A DNA stretch of 64,000 bases, taken from contig NC_089442.1 of assembly GCF_026210795.1 (NCBI RefSeq), positions 3,996,501 to 4,060,500 on the forward strand. Reading direction: 5' to 3'. Source of the stretch: Rhizophagus irregularis. Its lineage: Eukaryota > Glomeromycota > Glomeromycetes > Glomerales > Glomeraceae. Below are positions 1-12,400 of this stretch, one piece after another (positions within the stretch are counted from its first letter, which is position 1; each line of letters starts with the position of its first letter). The notes below the pieces were generated by a model. The model worked only from the letters and a program-made list of their open reading frames with translations. It was not told the DNA's origin and searched no databases. A program made the position numbers and the translations under genes.

Positions 1-40
1 GAATTTTTTTACTTCGAATTTATATCCCGAAACTTTCGTT

Positions 41-313
41 TCAAGTCTTCCCAATTTCTCCAAACCACAAGTACATTCCTTCATTGAATTCTGATGACAG
101 ATCGATTATTGTATGTATATAAATGGATAAGATATAAATGGTAAACATCTTCACAAATATAATTACGTTATGACGTTGAGAATCTTTCCATCTATTTTCT
201 TTGATTGGTTCAATTTTTTGTAAAATGTCACTGACATATGTGTTAGTCCATTCATCAAATGTAACATTATTAAAATTGAGAACCTTTTTCTTCTTAATCT
301 GAATAATAAACAT
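41..313 (-). CDS. Hypothetical protein fragment, unrecognised
   Basis: This is a 90-codon open frame on the minus strand starting at an ATG near 313. I do not recognise the product. It has a Lys-rich start, then a mixed region, and a short hydrophobic stretch in the second half (residues about 55-72) that could be one membrane segment. Near its end another frame also reads sensibly for a few codons, so it may be one exon of a gene running off the left edge, or a decayed fragment. Nothing in the neighbourhood suggests a role. Confidence 0.2.
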   Translation of the reverse strand: MFIIQIKKKKVLNFNNVTFDEWTNTYVSDILQKIEPIKENRWKDSQRHNVIIFVKMFTIYILSIYIHTIIDLSSEFNEGMYLWFGEIGKT

Positions 314-1213
314 TTCTTAAAGTTCTGTATTCAAAAAAATGTATTAATTACAACCATAAAGTTGGTGATAAAGTTTAAGATATCGGACCTCAGCTGGTTT
401 CAGGTTCATATCATATTCTTCTTGTTCCACATCTTTATCTGAGAGACTTTTTCCCCTTTTATGATCAATAGTGGTGAGTTCTTAGCGATATCCTTATGGA
501 ATTCCGCCACTGTAGCGGTATGTTCTTGCAAATTTTTTGACTGTATCAGAAAACAAGGGTTAGTGAATTTCAAAAAACATAAATAATTAATAAAAACGGT
601 ACCTTGATCTTAGCTAGTCGTATAGTCTCTTTGCTTTTTATTTGTGCCAGTTAAAGAGTTTATTTTCTTCAGATTCTTACAAAATTTCACAGCAATTCAA
701 ATTATAAAAATTATTCCATACATATGAGAAATATTATTTACGCATGGGATCTGTAGCGAACTAACAGTTCAACACCGCAGACACTAACAGTCCCGAATTG
801 TGCTACAGCAGAAAGCTAAAGACATTCTTAAACTACAGCGAACTATCAGTTCAACTTTCAGACGATTAACAGTCCCGTAATGTGCTAATAGTTTACTTCC
901 TCTAGTTTCGTGAACATATAATCGGCCTTCATTATTTTTTGTTGTCAATACTGAGGCTGAGCAGGCTGTGCATATTTGTCAGTGACTTTATTATAAGACA
1001 TGAAAAAAATGCGAAACTATTATTTTTGTGCTATGAAAAAATGATTGTTTACATAAGATTACATGATTTTTTTTTAGTAAAAAATAACTTTTAGTTAGGA
1101 GTATTTAGATGAATTAAAACATTCAGTCTTAATATTCTTTATCCTAATACATAAAATGAATTTACTTTCACGCAATTTGATTTTTTTTTGATGCGTTACT
1201 AGTTTTTTATTAA
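314..1213. other. AT-rich spacer without recognised gene
   Basis: No convincing coding region seen. It contains a loose local duplication: a block around 750-800 (a 'gcgaactaacagttcaac' stretch followed by 'acagtcccg') recurs at 837-880. This looks like a degenerate direct repeat of about 85 bp. Confidence 0.4.
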
Positions 1214-2825
1214 ATGGATTTATGTCGAAGAAAGGTACTTTCTTTAACGCCAGAGTTAGAATTAAAACATATAAGATTCACTATTCAACTGGAGGAAGAT
1301 AATGGTGAAAGTAGTTCTAGAAATCAAGTGATTCAACAGAATGTCATTAAAATTACAAGTATATTCAATGAGTTAGAGCAATATCAACATAATGAAAGTT
1401 ATAATAAATTTTATTTCACTAGGCATCATAAAAAGGAGCAGCTCTCACATGAAAAACTTGAGCAACTGGTAAAATCATTAGAATTGTCTATTGAACAGCC
1501 TTGGGCAAGTGATGATAAATGGATGGATTTTATTATTCAAGTATTGAAAATATTAAAAAAGTATATCATTTATTTACGAGAGGTTAATCAAAAAATGAAT
1601 ACAATACATAATAGTGATGTCTCAATAGAAGCATCTAATAGCTTCATTCCAAATATGGAGAACTCTCGGATTTTTTATTTGAAAAAGATTTTTTGATCCT
1701 GATAAATATATGTCACATGAGGTAATACATTACATCAAAAATTTGCAACTTAATGTTCAAGAAGTGACCATCGATCAGAAACAGAAAATGCGCGTGTAAT
1801 AGCAGCAATTAATGAAAATTAACCAAAATATTAGACACATCAGATGCGCAAAAATGCTTTAAAAAAAGTGAGTTTTTTTATACAATGCATCACTAGTACT
1901 AGAATTAAATTTTATAATAGGCGAAACTAATGCAATTTCCTTCAGGTATTCTATTTATAAAAGGTTACACCAGCTGTACTTCGAACTTTATATTTTGACT
2001 TAACTGGTGATGCCTCTGCAATAAATAATGAAATTAGCAAAGAAATTGAAGAACGTTTACATATAATGATTCAACTTGAGGATCCATCAATTCTGCGCTC
2101 TAATAATGGATTTAAAGGAAAAAAGTTTGATGTTTTCTGGGATGAAATAGGAGCATATTTTAACGAAGTAGATATTTAAACTAAGTAAAATGTATTCTAT
2201 TTAGATTTTTATTTAAATAAGCAAGTAAATATTTTTTATTTGCCTGTAGAATACACCTGCAGTTGATGATTGAAAGCAACAAGAAATTTTGTATATATGA
2301 TCTTCGTGAAATTATTATGATGTACCATTACCATGCAGCATCAATAATCCATCTATTGAATGGATTCGCCTCCAATTTTGGCCAACTAATCCTGCTTCTA
2401 CTCGAACAATGCGTTATACTAGTCAGTTCAATATTAAATATCAAATTCAAGCTAGACAATTACGTAAAGATCATCCAGATGCACACTATGATAAGCATAA
2501 AGTTCCAATCGGAGAATGTCTTTACTATATTGTCCCTTACTTCTTCAGTTATTTTTTTATTGATGTCCAACAAGGATTCTTTTTACCATGGAAATGTCTT
2601 TGTTTCATATAAAGATACTGTTTTTCAACCTAGCAATGCAATTAGACATGCAACTGGATTTTTCAATGCAATTCAAACACATTATATTTCAACTATGCCG
2701 CCTATTCTATAACTTTATGCTGACGGTGGTCCTGCATCGAACTACATTTGGTTCAGTTCAAATTTCTCTATTTGTTTATTTCTTCATGGTGATTTTGATA
2801 TGCTTATTGCATTACGTACTGCGCC
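1214..2825 (+). pseudogene. Decayed multi-copy hypothetical gene, possibly transposase-like
   Basis: A 160-codon frame (1214-1696) is followed by coding-like pieces in shifting frames at about 1950-2180, 2335-2500 and 2560-2825. Recognisable pieces include WIRLQFWPTNP near 2360, RQLRKDHPDA near 2457, PSNAIRHATGFF near 2630, ADGGP near 2712, TFGSVQI near 2748 and GDFDMLIALRTAP near 2788. From memory these resemble a repetitive Rhizophagus protein family carrying an 'SDGGPDH...TFGSVQI' core. I recall this family but could not check it. The Asp in ADGGP would fit a DDE-type nuclease, which is inference. The frames are broken by shifts and stops, and the 3' end is cut by a foldback insertion at 2831. 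Expression as an intact protein is unlikely. Confidence 0.5.
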
Positions 2826-2830
2826 AGGGT

Positions 2831-2990
2831 GAAAATCCCGAAATCCAAAATCCCGACAGGCAGGTCAAAATCTTACGGAGCGACCTTCGGGCAGCATTAA
2901 AGCTTAATGTGGGACAATTTTTCGGATCTTGTACCTGTCGGGATTTTGAATGTCGGGACTTTGGATTTCGGGATTTTGAGTTTCGGGATA
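2831..2990. mobile_element. Small foldback/MITE-like insertion
   Basis: A GC-richer block with imperfect inverted arms. The left arm (2831-2865) reads as runs of 'atcccgaaatccaaaatccc' followed by 'gacaggcaggt'. The right arm (about 2932-2990) is its reverse complement with one extra 'tcgggattttga' unit. The short motif TCGGGATTT repeats several times. It directly follows the last recognisable codons of the decayed gene at 1214-2825, which suggests insertion into it. No transposase is encoded. Confidence 0.55.
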
Positions 2991-3828
2991 ATTTGGAGTT
3001 TTATCCATATTATTAACTAAATATTCTACAGAAATCATGAGTTAGACATTTGTTCTATTATCAAAAATAATTTTAAATATATTTTTTCATGTTAGAAGAA
3101 TATGATATTCCATTAGGTTTAACTTTTTCCTATAAATTCAACGAGAAATGAGAGATTAATTACAAATACGGTTAAATTTTTTTCTTTTATAAAAAACATA
3201 CCGATTGTACTTTATTAGACATTGGTTCGCAATTTCGACTTTTGGACAGAGAATTTTATAAAATCTTGGATATACAAAAAAAAACTTTTTCTATAATATA
3301 GAGGTTCCAACTAAAAATTGATCGTTCATTAACGAAAAATAATAAAAGATGTGAAAGATGATAACCAAGGTGTACGTGATCGATAAAGTGCATAATACGA
3401 GATTAAAATCTTCATATGGACACGTGGAAAACTTTTACTAAACTCTTTTTTCAATTATTTTTCCTTCTTGCAAAGATCCCATACTCCTATATAGAAATTT
3501 GTAAGTTTACTTAAAGAATTTATTTTATATCATTAATAGAGGCTAGTGTTCTAAATCTGTCTGTGTAATCGTTAAAACTATCAGTGCGCTACAATAACTT
3601 TTAATATTTGAAGAAAAAGATTTAAAAAGATTTCAGTATTATTCGTTGTAATAAATGTGTTATGCTTCATATTCGGTGGAAAGTACACATGATTATTAGA
3701 AATAAAATAGTAGGAGTTTACAGGCATAAAATATGTGGAAGTGTTGGATCACTTGGAGGAGGATTGTTATTTGTCAGAGAGTTATTGCTGACGTTGTTAT
3801 CTCTTGACATTGTTTCCTTATGGTAGAC
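2991..3828. other. AT-rich spacer
   Basis: No gene or structured repeat recognised between the foldback element and the minus-strand Cys-rich reading frame. Confidence 0.4.
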
Positions 3829-4140
3829 CTAAACCTTATTGTGAATCTGAATCTTGTTGTGAACCTGGGTCTTTTGTGGGCTTGGATCTTGCGAACTTGG
3901 ACCTTTTTGTGGACCTGACATTTCTGTATTGCAATTAAAATGAAAGATTAAATCTAAGCAACTTCCCATGCTGCAATTGATATTACATTGTTTTAATTCA
4001 TTTTCATATAGAGTAGAATTTATGCCGTTTATACAAGCATGATAGGCTACACAACATTTGTTAATATAATCTTTACAAGGACCGGGTAGTGGTGGCGGTG
4101 CTGAAGGTCCTGCCGATAGGTTATACAATTTATTTTTCAA
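3829..4140 (-). CDS. Small Cys-rich hypothetical protein, faintly sPLA2-like
   Basis: A 103-codon minus-strand frame. Residues about 12-19 are Pro-rich. The core (about 20-75) carries eight or nine Cys in a pattern recalling secreted phospholipase A2: PGPCKDYINKCCVAYHACI, then a helix-like KQCNINC stretch. The family needs CC-x-x-HD-x-C. Here the His-Asp pair reads Tyr-His, so catalysis would not be expected. The C-terminus (about 76-103) is a low-complexity GPQKGPSSQDPSPQ run made of degenerate 12-base repeats. A plausible splice acceptor (rc 'cggcag|gacc', near 4114) just inside the frame suggests it may be a terminal exon with an upstream signal-peptide exon I cannot identify. The PLA2 link is tentative. 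Confidence 0.35.
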   Translation of the reverse strand: MKNKLYNLSAGPSAPPPLPGPCKDYINKCCVAYHACINGINSTLYENELKQCNINCSMGSCLDLIFHFNCNTEMSGPQKGPSSQDPSPQKTQVHNKIQIHNKV

Positions 4141-4334
4141 ATGTATTAAAATAAAAAAAAAATATTATTTATTGTAATTGAATTTAATATAAAAAAGAAC
4201 CAATAAGTCTATCCATTTTTTCTTTCTTATACTTTCGTATTTCTCCCAATAATAACATCAATTTCCCTAAATTGTCACAGATACATATATAATTTTATTT
4301 TATTTATTCAAATACAAGTATCAAACTTATTAAT

Positions 4335-4775
4335 CTTTTCTTCCTAAACTTCCGTAAGATATTTTAAGCCCTTTTATTATAATCTTTTTATCATCAATTA
4401 TTTCCACTCCTCCTATTTCGCCAACTATTATTGCTTTATCAATATTTTCTTCTTTTCTATTTTAACCATTAAACCTTTGTTATTCTTTAAACTCCATAAT
4501 CTTCCTTCTAGTTCTTTATTTAACTCATAAATTGATAATACCAAAAACCGTAACTTGACTATTTAACAATTCAACATATTCTCTTAATCTCTTTCTTACA
4601 TTTTCAGAAATAACGATAATTGTTTAATATACCAATTTTTCCATTTTCTTCAATTACTTCATTTTTAAATGCATCTATTAACTCATTATTTCCATAATAA
4701 TTTTTACATTGTCCAATAAAATGAATTATATCATCTTTTGATTTAAATTTGCTAACTATATCTATTCCCATATCA
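4335..4775 (-). pseudogene. Decayed minus-strand coding fragment
   Basis: Reading the minus strand from about 4775, codon-like stretches appear in changing frames: FKSKDDIIHFIGQCKNYYG, then LSIYELNKELEGRLWSLKNN, then GLKYLTEV. The text is protein-like (amphipathic, Lys/Glu/Ile rich) but broken by at least three frame changes and stops. I do not recognise the domain with confidence. It looks like a relic of a repetitive gene or transposon-associated ORF. A translated search with frameshift tolerance would identify it. Confidence 0.4.
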
Positions 4776-5425
4776 CCGTTATATTACGTTAATCTGAAAT
4801 AAAAATGGCTTAAACTCTATTTCCAATTGTATGTATTTTTATTTATTTATGTTCTACGTTTTAATTGCAATCTTTATTTCTAGCTCTTTGCCAATTAGCA
4901 AATATTTTATTTACTTATTACGATAAAATTCGGTACGACAAAGTGGGAGAAAATTCTTTTAATGTTCCTCAACTAGAACAGGAACGCTCACTTAGAAGAA
5001 CCCTAACGTCATAGTCATAATTCAATTGTGCTTTTTCATTACCTTCTGCTTCAGCTTCTGATGTTGTTTACTTTATATTTTAAAAATTAAATTACACCGT
5101 CATCTGTTTATGAAGCTTGTCTAGTGTAATCAGGCATTAGAATTCTTTTTAAGCTATTCAACATTTGTATAACTGATAACGATAAATAATATACATACAG
5201 TAACTTTGTTAATCCAAATTTACTATTGATTTTATTAATTTTAGATACACATAAATTTGTTGTTAGTCTTGTCCCAAATTAATATTTATTATAAAAAATT
5301 TTATAGCGTTACTGAAAAGATTATAACCGAAGTAAATACAGTTTAAATTTTATTCTAGATCTGATTTCTCAAATATTCCCTATACTATGATATTAATTAC
5401 CACTAGGAAACGGAAACCGTTGTAA
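4776..5425. other. AT-rich spacer
   Basis: No reading frame, RNA gene or structured repeat recognised. Confidence 0.35.
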
Positions 5426-6115
5426 GTCCGGAGCGAAAGATTTTGTACAAAAATCCAAATATCTTTAAAAATTCAATTTGTACAAAAAATCTGGCGTCCC
5501 TAAAAAAAATAAAAAATGAAACGTTAGAAACGTTTCTTTAAAGTCAAACAAATAAGAAAAGCCCCTCTTCACAATTTACCTTTAAAAGTCCGGCATATAC
5601 AAAAAACCCGCGTCCCTAGAAATAATAATAAATGAAACGTTAGAAACGTTTCTTTAAAGCAAAACAAATAAAAAGACAACTTACCAGTCCAGTATATACA
5701 AGAAATCCAGAAACCCTAGGAAAAAAGTAAGAAATGAAACGTTAGAAACGTTTCTTTAAAGTTAAACAAATAAAAAACCCTCCACTTCCTAATTTACCTT
5801 TAAAGTCCAGTATGTACAAGAAATCCAGAAACCCTAGAAAAAGAATAAGAAATAAATCAAAAACATTCCTTTGAAGTCAATTAAAAAAATATATACTCAC
5901 TAGCCGAAACCAAACAAAAAAAGAGATTATCAGGTAATCATGTTTATCATAAACTTATTATGATTATTATTACACTTGTTTATTTTTGAAGTAGCACGAA
6001 ATTTCAATGACACAATCTGTGCGGACCAATCAGAAATGACGCGTGTGGACAAACGGACATCGCCACGTGATCCAATATGTCATAAACATATATAGTCCTT
6101 CGCTTCGCTCCGGAC
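5426..6115. mobile_element. 690-bp non-autonomous element with 12-bp terminal inverted repeats
   Basis: The left end reads GTCCGGAGCGAA (5426-5437). The right end is the reverse complement, TTCGCTCCGGAC (6104-6115), extended outward as a 'cttcgcttcgctcc' run. The interior holds a tandem repeat array and no coding capacity. This is the layout of a MITE or small non-autonomous DNA transposon. Target-site duplication is unclear. It ends about 300 bp upstream of gene A, so it may contribute promoter sequence. Confidence 0.5.
5455..5900. repeat. Tandem repeats of about 100-120 bp with palindromic core
   Basis: Three clear copies and one degenerate copy of a unit anchored on GAAACGTTAGAAACGTTTC, starting at 5518, 5634 and 5736, with a decayed copy near 5855. 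The anchor is itself an inverted repeat (8-bp arms, 3-bp spacer) and is followed by 'tttaaag..aaacaaata'. Between anchors runs a 'agtcc(g/a)g..ata.acaa' block ending in 'ccctag'. It lies inside the element at 5426-6115. Confidence 0.75.
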
Positions 6116-6418
6116 AATAATGATATCTCTTATCTATTGAATATTATATTAAAAATTTGAAATCGTGTAACAATCTTTAATTGAATTTGAGATTTATTCG
6201 TAATTGAACGATCTAATGCAGTCTGATGCTTTCTCAGATAATTATTTAATATTTTTGAGGATTTATACTATAGAGCGGAGTAATATTTAAATATATAATT
6301 TTTTGTCGTAAAGGTTTTACTGCGTTAAACTGGTTTAAACCGGTTGATAACCGGTTAATTAAGCCCATTAAAATCCGGTTCGAGTGAAAAAAAATTTCTT
6401 TGTATTCTCAACGAAATA
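6116..6418. other. Upstream region of gene A
   Basis: An AT-rich leader. Near 6326-6358 there is a dyad-rich run (AACTGGTTTAAACCGGTTG followed by ATAACCGGTTAA) containing the palindrome AACCGGTT twice. It could be a binding-site cluster or chance. No TATA element stands out. Confidence 0.3.
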
Positions 6419-9400
6419 ATGAATGCAGACATATTTTATTCAGATATTCAAATTGACTATGATAAAGATTTATGTGAATATATTCCTGGATTATATCGTT
6501 TATTAGAATTATGTAAAGATGACGGTTCAAATGGCCTTGGTATATTTTCTTTGTGTTACATATGAAATTAAACTATTAAAAAAATTAATCAATTTTAATT
6601 TTATTATAAACTTTATAACTTCCTTCATACAGTGAACAAAATAATTATTTCTAAGAATTTTTTAAGGAAACTATGTAATGATATGGTCCCGTTAAGTTTC
6701 AAGTCTATTTTTGACATTAATTTTACGAAATTGAATTCGATTTCACTTCGCCTTATCGGATGTTACGGAAATCATACCTTAATTGCAAAGCTTTTATTAA
6801 ATAAAAATATTATAAACAAAAAAATGTATGTGAGTTTTATAAAATGTAGTTGGTTGTAATGTTGTAATTAATTGATTCTATTTTAATAGATATGATTTGC
6901 TTGTCGTCTCACAGCCTTCCATGGGCAAATCTTATTTACGTCCTGGTATTTACTTGTCATTAGTTAATCCAGGTTTAGGTTTAATTATTCATTGGCCTGA
7001 AATAGGATGTTATGAGGAAAATGCTTCTTCTCAACGTAAAAAAAATATGACTTATCTACATAGGTAATGTATCTGTTTTAATAGGAGTCTCGTTAAATAT
7101 AACTCAGCTGATATAATTAATTTACATTCATCAATGCAATAGATATTTAACAAAGCTTACTGATCATCAGCTTTGTTTTATGAGCGATAAAGATTTGGAA
7201 AGTTTTGATTGGAATATGGAAGTTTCTGATATTGATTCAGATGATAATGATGATACATGTTATGATTTTGAAGTTAAAAAAAGGCAAGAAGAACAAGAAG
7301 ATTTAGAAGATTTCAAAATTTATCCTGGATTTGAGGTATAAACATTTCAATTTTACGTATTGATATAAAACTTAAGTCAATTATTAAATGATTTTTACTA
7401 TGAAGGTGAATTTACCTCACAATATCAAAGCTGAAATTAATAATCAAACGAAAGATGTTTCATTATCTCCAATAGGTATAACAAAATTTCTATTTAAGCT
7501 GAAAATATTTTTGATATCGAAATTCGTGATTACGGTAATAATTAAGGTGGCCAGCGTTTAAATTATTTCACGCCGTCATGGTTAATGCTGTGCCGCATCG
7601 TAATACCAATTTCGACGGCAACTATAATTGAGATCTTATTATTTAAAAAAATTTATTTTATTTTAGTTGTTGGGTCTACTACACATCAATCATTCATTAC
7701 TCGACAATTGATAGATACAGCTTCACATACACATAAAATCACTTCACCTGTTTCTATAACTCAATTTCCAATTGATCTCAAAAATAAACTCAAAGATCAT
7801 TATTTACATTTTGATCGTCATAAAATGAATATGTATGAATTGGAATTATTTGTCAATTATGGATTGGAAGTTGAAGGCGAATTTTTTAATCCATTGCATG
7901 AAGCATTGGCCACCGCTAAAGTACAACATGAAAAAAAGAAATATCAAAAAAAAAGTGCTATTGTTGAGGATATTGAAATCATGAAACAAATAGCATTGAT
8001 GAAATTACATTCTTTTTATAGGTACAGTATCAAATAACATCATTTAATCACTTTTATAATCCATCTATTTATATAATTGATTTTTTACATAGTCATTTTG
8101 ATATTTCTTTATCGCGAATAAATATAAGTGATACAGGTAAATATATTATTTAAGTGAATTATTTTCAATAAGAAAATTAACATGTATTTTCTAATGTTGA
8201 AATTTAATTATATATAGATTTAAACAGAATTCAAACAAAATATCCTGGGATAGAAACTCTAATTGAAGAAAAAGTTAAAATTAATTCAAAAAATTGGAAG
8301 AAGATGAAAAAAAGATATAATTTAGCATGTATTGTTGTTGAGAATATGAATACATTGGAAAAAACCAGTAAAGTAAAAGAAAATAATGATGGGTTGACAA
8401 AATCTATAAGCGAAACCTTTTATGATATATTTATTGATAAAGAATCTGATTTACATAAATTAATAGAAAAATATACACAACGGTCAGCTTTTCAAAATTC
8501 ATCAAGTGCCTGCGACTTGTTTGATTATTATAATTTAAATAATTCGAAACTTAATAAAGCAAAACAAATGACCAAAGATATGGCAGATGCAGAATTTATT
8601 CAAAAACTTGTAAATTCTAAATTGTTTGAAGGATATGATGATATTAAAGAAAAAATTAATAGTACTTTTTTTGAAGAATACCATCAATGGAAAAAAAATG
8701 ATTTTCCTGTTGAAATTCGAAGAATCTTCCCAGAATCTTTATTTATCAAACAATTAGAATGTAAATTAGAGAAAGAATATGTAGAAGAAAAACAAAGAAT
8801 TGAGAAAAATGAATTTGAAAACATATGTAATAAATTGGAATGTAAATACAAAAATGGGTAAATATTAGTTAATTAAATGTTAATTAAATATAATTTAATA
8901 GAGCGAACTAACAAAATTTAACTGTAAAGGTCTATGCGGTTAAGCGTATTAAATGTAATAGGTAAATTAATTTATTTGCTTATAAATAAGTTAAATAAGT
9001 TCTAAAATTTATTATTCGAAAATAGAATCATTGAACTATTTCATAATTAATTATGAGATTGAAATGGCACAACCAAATCAAACGCAGATATCTATTTATG
9101 AAACATCGTTAGAACAAGCAGATACTCACCAACTTCAAGAAGATGAGCACGTTCCAAATCTAACTTTAACGTCTCATTATAGTGGGCAATATGGTACATC
9201 ATTTCATCTTGATCCTCAAGTCTATGACTTTAGGTAAGAAGATTATTACCTTAATTTTAGTTTTAATATGAAAGGAAAAATCTAATAATATATTGGTTAT
9301 AGGAAATTATTACAATTTGATAATCATAAATTCCTTCTTGTTTTATGGAACAAAAAAGCATCAAAAACTGAAATATTCTTTGATACTGCTCAGAAACTAG

Positions 9401-12400
9401 CACAAAATTTCAAACAATTTTATTCAAATAAGCCATTTAAGACATTAAATACGGATGAAAATTATTTTATAGCAGTGAATGAACCCACAGAATTAATTGC
9501 TATATTTGACACAAGAAGAGTGGTGGTAAGTTTTGAAGTTTTATTTTTTTATAATTCTAAATCTCATGAAATTAACTTCTATTTACATCTTTTTAATTAG
9601 TTAGACATTTTTTCTTTCAATGATGGTCAAGCAAATTTATACTCGCGAAATTCAAACATCCAGTTATTACAATGGTATAGTGGTACGGTTCCGGATATTC
9701 AATATTTCTTGTTTATTCAGGACACCGAGGATTTGTGTTTCGTTGAAAGAGGTGGTCGTGCACGTATATTCAACCTTATAAATCAGCAATTTCGACCGGC
9801 AGTTTGTAATCTTCCACCAAGTACAGCAAATGTTTTAAGTTCTCCAGATGGTTCTTGTATTGTAGCGTTTGTGAAAGAAAAAATAAAATTTGAAAACTCT
9901 ACTAATGACGAAAATGAAAACGATGAGGAAGACAATTTAACCGATGATGAACAGAATTCTACTAATAGAGAAAGCGATCTTAAGGAGATATGCCGTGCAT
10001 ATGTTTATTTTTGTACAAATTTTGGAAGTTCAGTTAGTAAAGGTTTGCGATTAAATTTTAATATTCACTTATACAATGCTTTGAAATTATTAGATTAATA
10101 TTTAATTATTTCTATTCTTATGTTTATAGTTATCGATTTACCGCCAACTATTCAATCCTTAGAATACTTACAATTCACTTGTATAAATAAACTACAAACC
10201 CACTTGATGTCATTGGATTTGGAAAATGGATGTTTTAATTCGATAATAGTAAAAATTACTGTAGAGAGAACTCAATATCGTTTCCAAGAACGCGTACAAA
10301 AACAATCGCTTGGACTTGTGAAAGTCTCTCACAAAAACTTTAATTATACTATTATTGAAGGAAAGAATACTCGCTTTGAGAAAATGGTTCAAAATGGAGA
10401 ACATATTGTAATTTTGGGAGAAAAATATAGTGTTCTTGAAGTTCTTTCTGATACAGAGTTAAAAATTGATGGAAATTTTAAACAAAAAAATGGATTTGAC
10501 AAATGGATGGAATTCCGTATTGAGCCTAAAACAAATCTTAATGGTCTTATCGATGCTTACGGATTAATGTTTGAGAGATATTCAGTGGAGAGTTGTATTG
10601 ATTCCGAACAGAACCGTCCTCTTAGTTTAAAAATAGTACTAGATGTCGATAATGATATTGAAAAATATGGCGAGAAGTTTGAAGACTATATTATTGAAAT
10701 GTTCAAGAATTTAAAGCGTTCTACAAAAAAACCAACATCAATATTAGAGGAATTTACTACATCCGTAATCACATTTCAAAAACTTGATGTCGAAAATGCA
10801 AAATTTCAGAAGAAATTTTCATCAGAATGTCAATTAGGAGAGTGGATCATTCAACTTTGTTGTTTAATTCCTATCCAAATTGCTGTAGCAAGAAATAACT
10901 TGTTTCAGCCAGTTAGAGATGGATTATCCTCGAATGATGGTTATGGTCTCCATGTAGATGGTATAGTAAAGAATATTTCTTTTGGATGGTATGAAGGAAT
11001 TTTCAAGCACTTTGGCGATAAAAAAGTTAAAGTTGTTTCTAGTATGGGTGAGCAATCATGCGGAAAATCGTTCATGCTAAATCATCTTGTCGGAACTACT
11101 TTTGACGGTTCTGCAATGGTAAATTTTAATTATTATCAGATTAATGTTTCTCTTGAAAATTATTAAATTAAATTTAATTTTTAGCGTTGCACCGAAGGTG
11201 TATGGATGTCGTTAGGTAAATTTAGAGGTATTTATATATTTTAATTGAGAGCATAAATTAAACTTTTTTATCTTTCAGTAAATACAAAGAAATATATTTA
11301 TGTTGCACTCGACTTTGAGGCTTTAACATGCCTCGAGAGAACTCCGCAAGAAGGTAATTATTTATATACATGTGTTTTTGAAATTTTCATTATAATAATA
11401 ACTTCTTACATGTAAATACATATTAGATTTATTTTTGACACTCTTTAATACAGTTGTGTCAGATCTTATTCTTTTTAAGGTTATATCTAATTTTTTATTA
11501 TGATATAATAATCATTAGTTCTTTATACATTTTGTTAACATAATTGAAAATTTAAAACAGAATCAATTTGCAGTAAATAGAGACATGTCGACAATGTTTC
11601 AAAGATTTCAAGGTGGTGCGACGCTGTTTGATTCAGAAATATTTCAGGTACAATATTATTTAGATTTAAGCCGTAAAAAAATTTAGTTTATTAATATTTT
11701 TATTGATTATTTAGGCAAAACTTTGTATCATTATAAAAGATGTTCCTAGTGCTGACAGAGAAGACATTGTTAGAGAATTCATGATAAAATTTAGTCAATT
11801 GGTTTCGGAGGTATATTTATTATTATAATATTGTATTTTTTGGAAGATCATCTCATTCATTTTTATTTTATTATAATGTTTTAGGAGGGTGAAGACAACT
11901 TTATTTCAAGAATGTACAAAGGGGGACTAGAAGTTATTCCTTGGCCAATGTTTAATGATGCATCATGGTTTAAAACCTTATCAAAAGTTAATAAGAAGTT
12001 GGAAAAGCGAGAAGCAAAATATGAAAATGCTAGGACTTTTTTGCAAATTACCAAAGTAATTATGGCTAAATTGAAGGTTTGTAAATTTTATATAACATCT
12101 AACGAAATAATAATAATATAAAAATTATTTATTTTAATATGTATACTTCAGATATGCGATTGGGGTTCATTGGACGAAAACCTTATACAGATTCGTGTTG
12201 CAACCCTAAAAAGATTACTTCCAACCGTTGTTGCTTATGGTTTGGAGCAGAAAGATTCTGTTAACGAACAACTTATGGTAACACGTTTTTGCTTGTATTG
12301 AATACATAAATTGAATTATTTATGTTATTCTTTTTTCAATAGGATCGCGATTCTGGAGAACCAATTGATGATCCAATAGTCATCTTATCTGATATTTTAA

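Noticed and set aside
5455-5900. Regularly spaced palindromic repeats considered as a CRISPR-like array
   Set aside because: Spacers are similar to each other, unit length is over 100 bp, and the genome is eukaryotic. Ordinary tandem repeats.
6378-6390. CCGGTTCGAGTG resembling a tRNA T-arm
   Set aside because: No acceptor stem, D-arm or anticodon arm could be built around it.
10210-10404. Minus-strand open frames inside the family genes (also at 12818-13063, 43429-43680, 46408-46635 and 63671-63898)
   Set aside because: They mirror conserved + strand exons and recur at the same relative place in several copies, so they are shadows of coding sequence.
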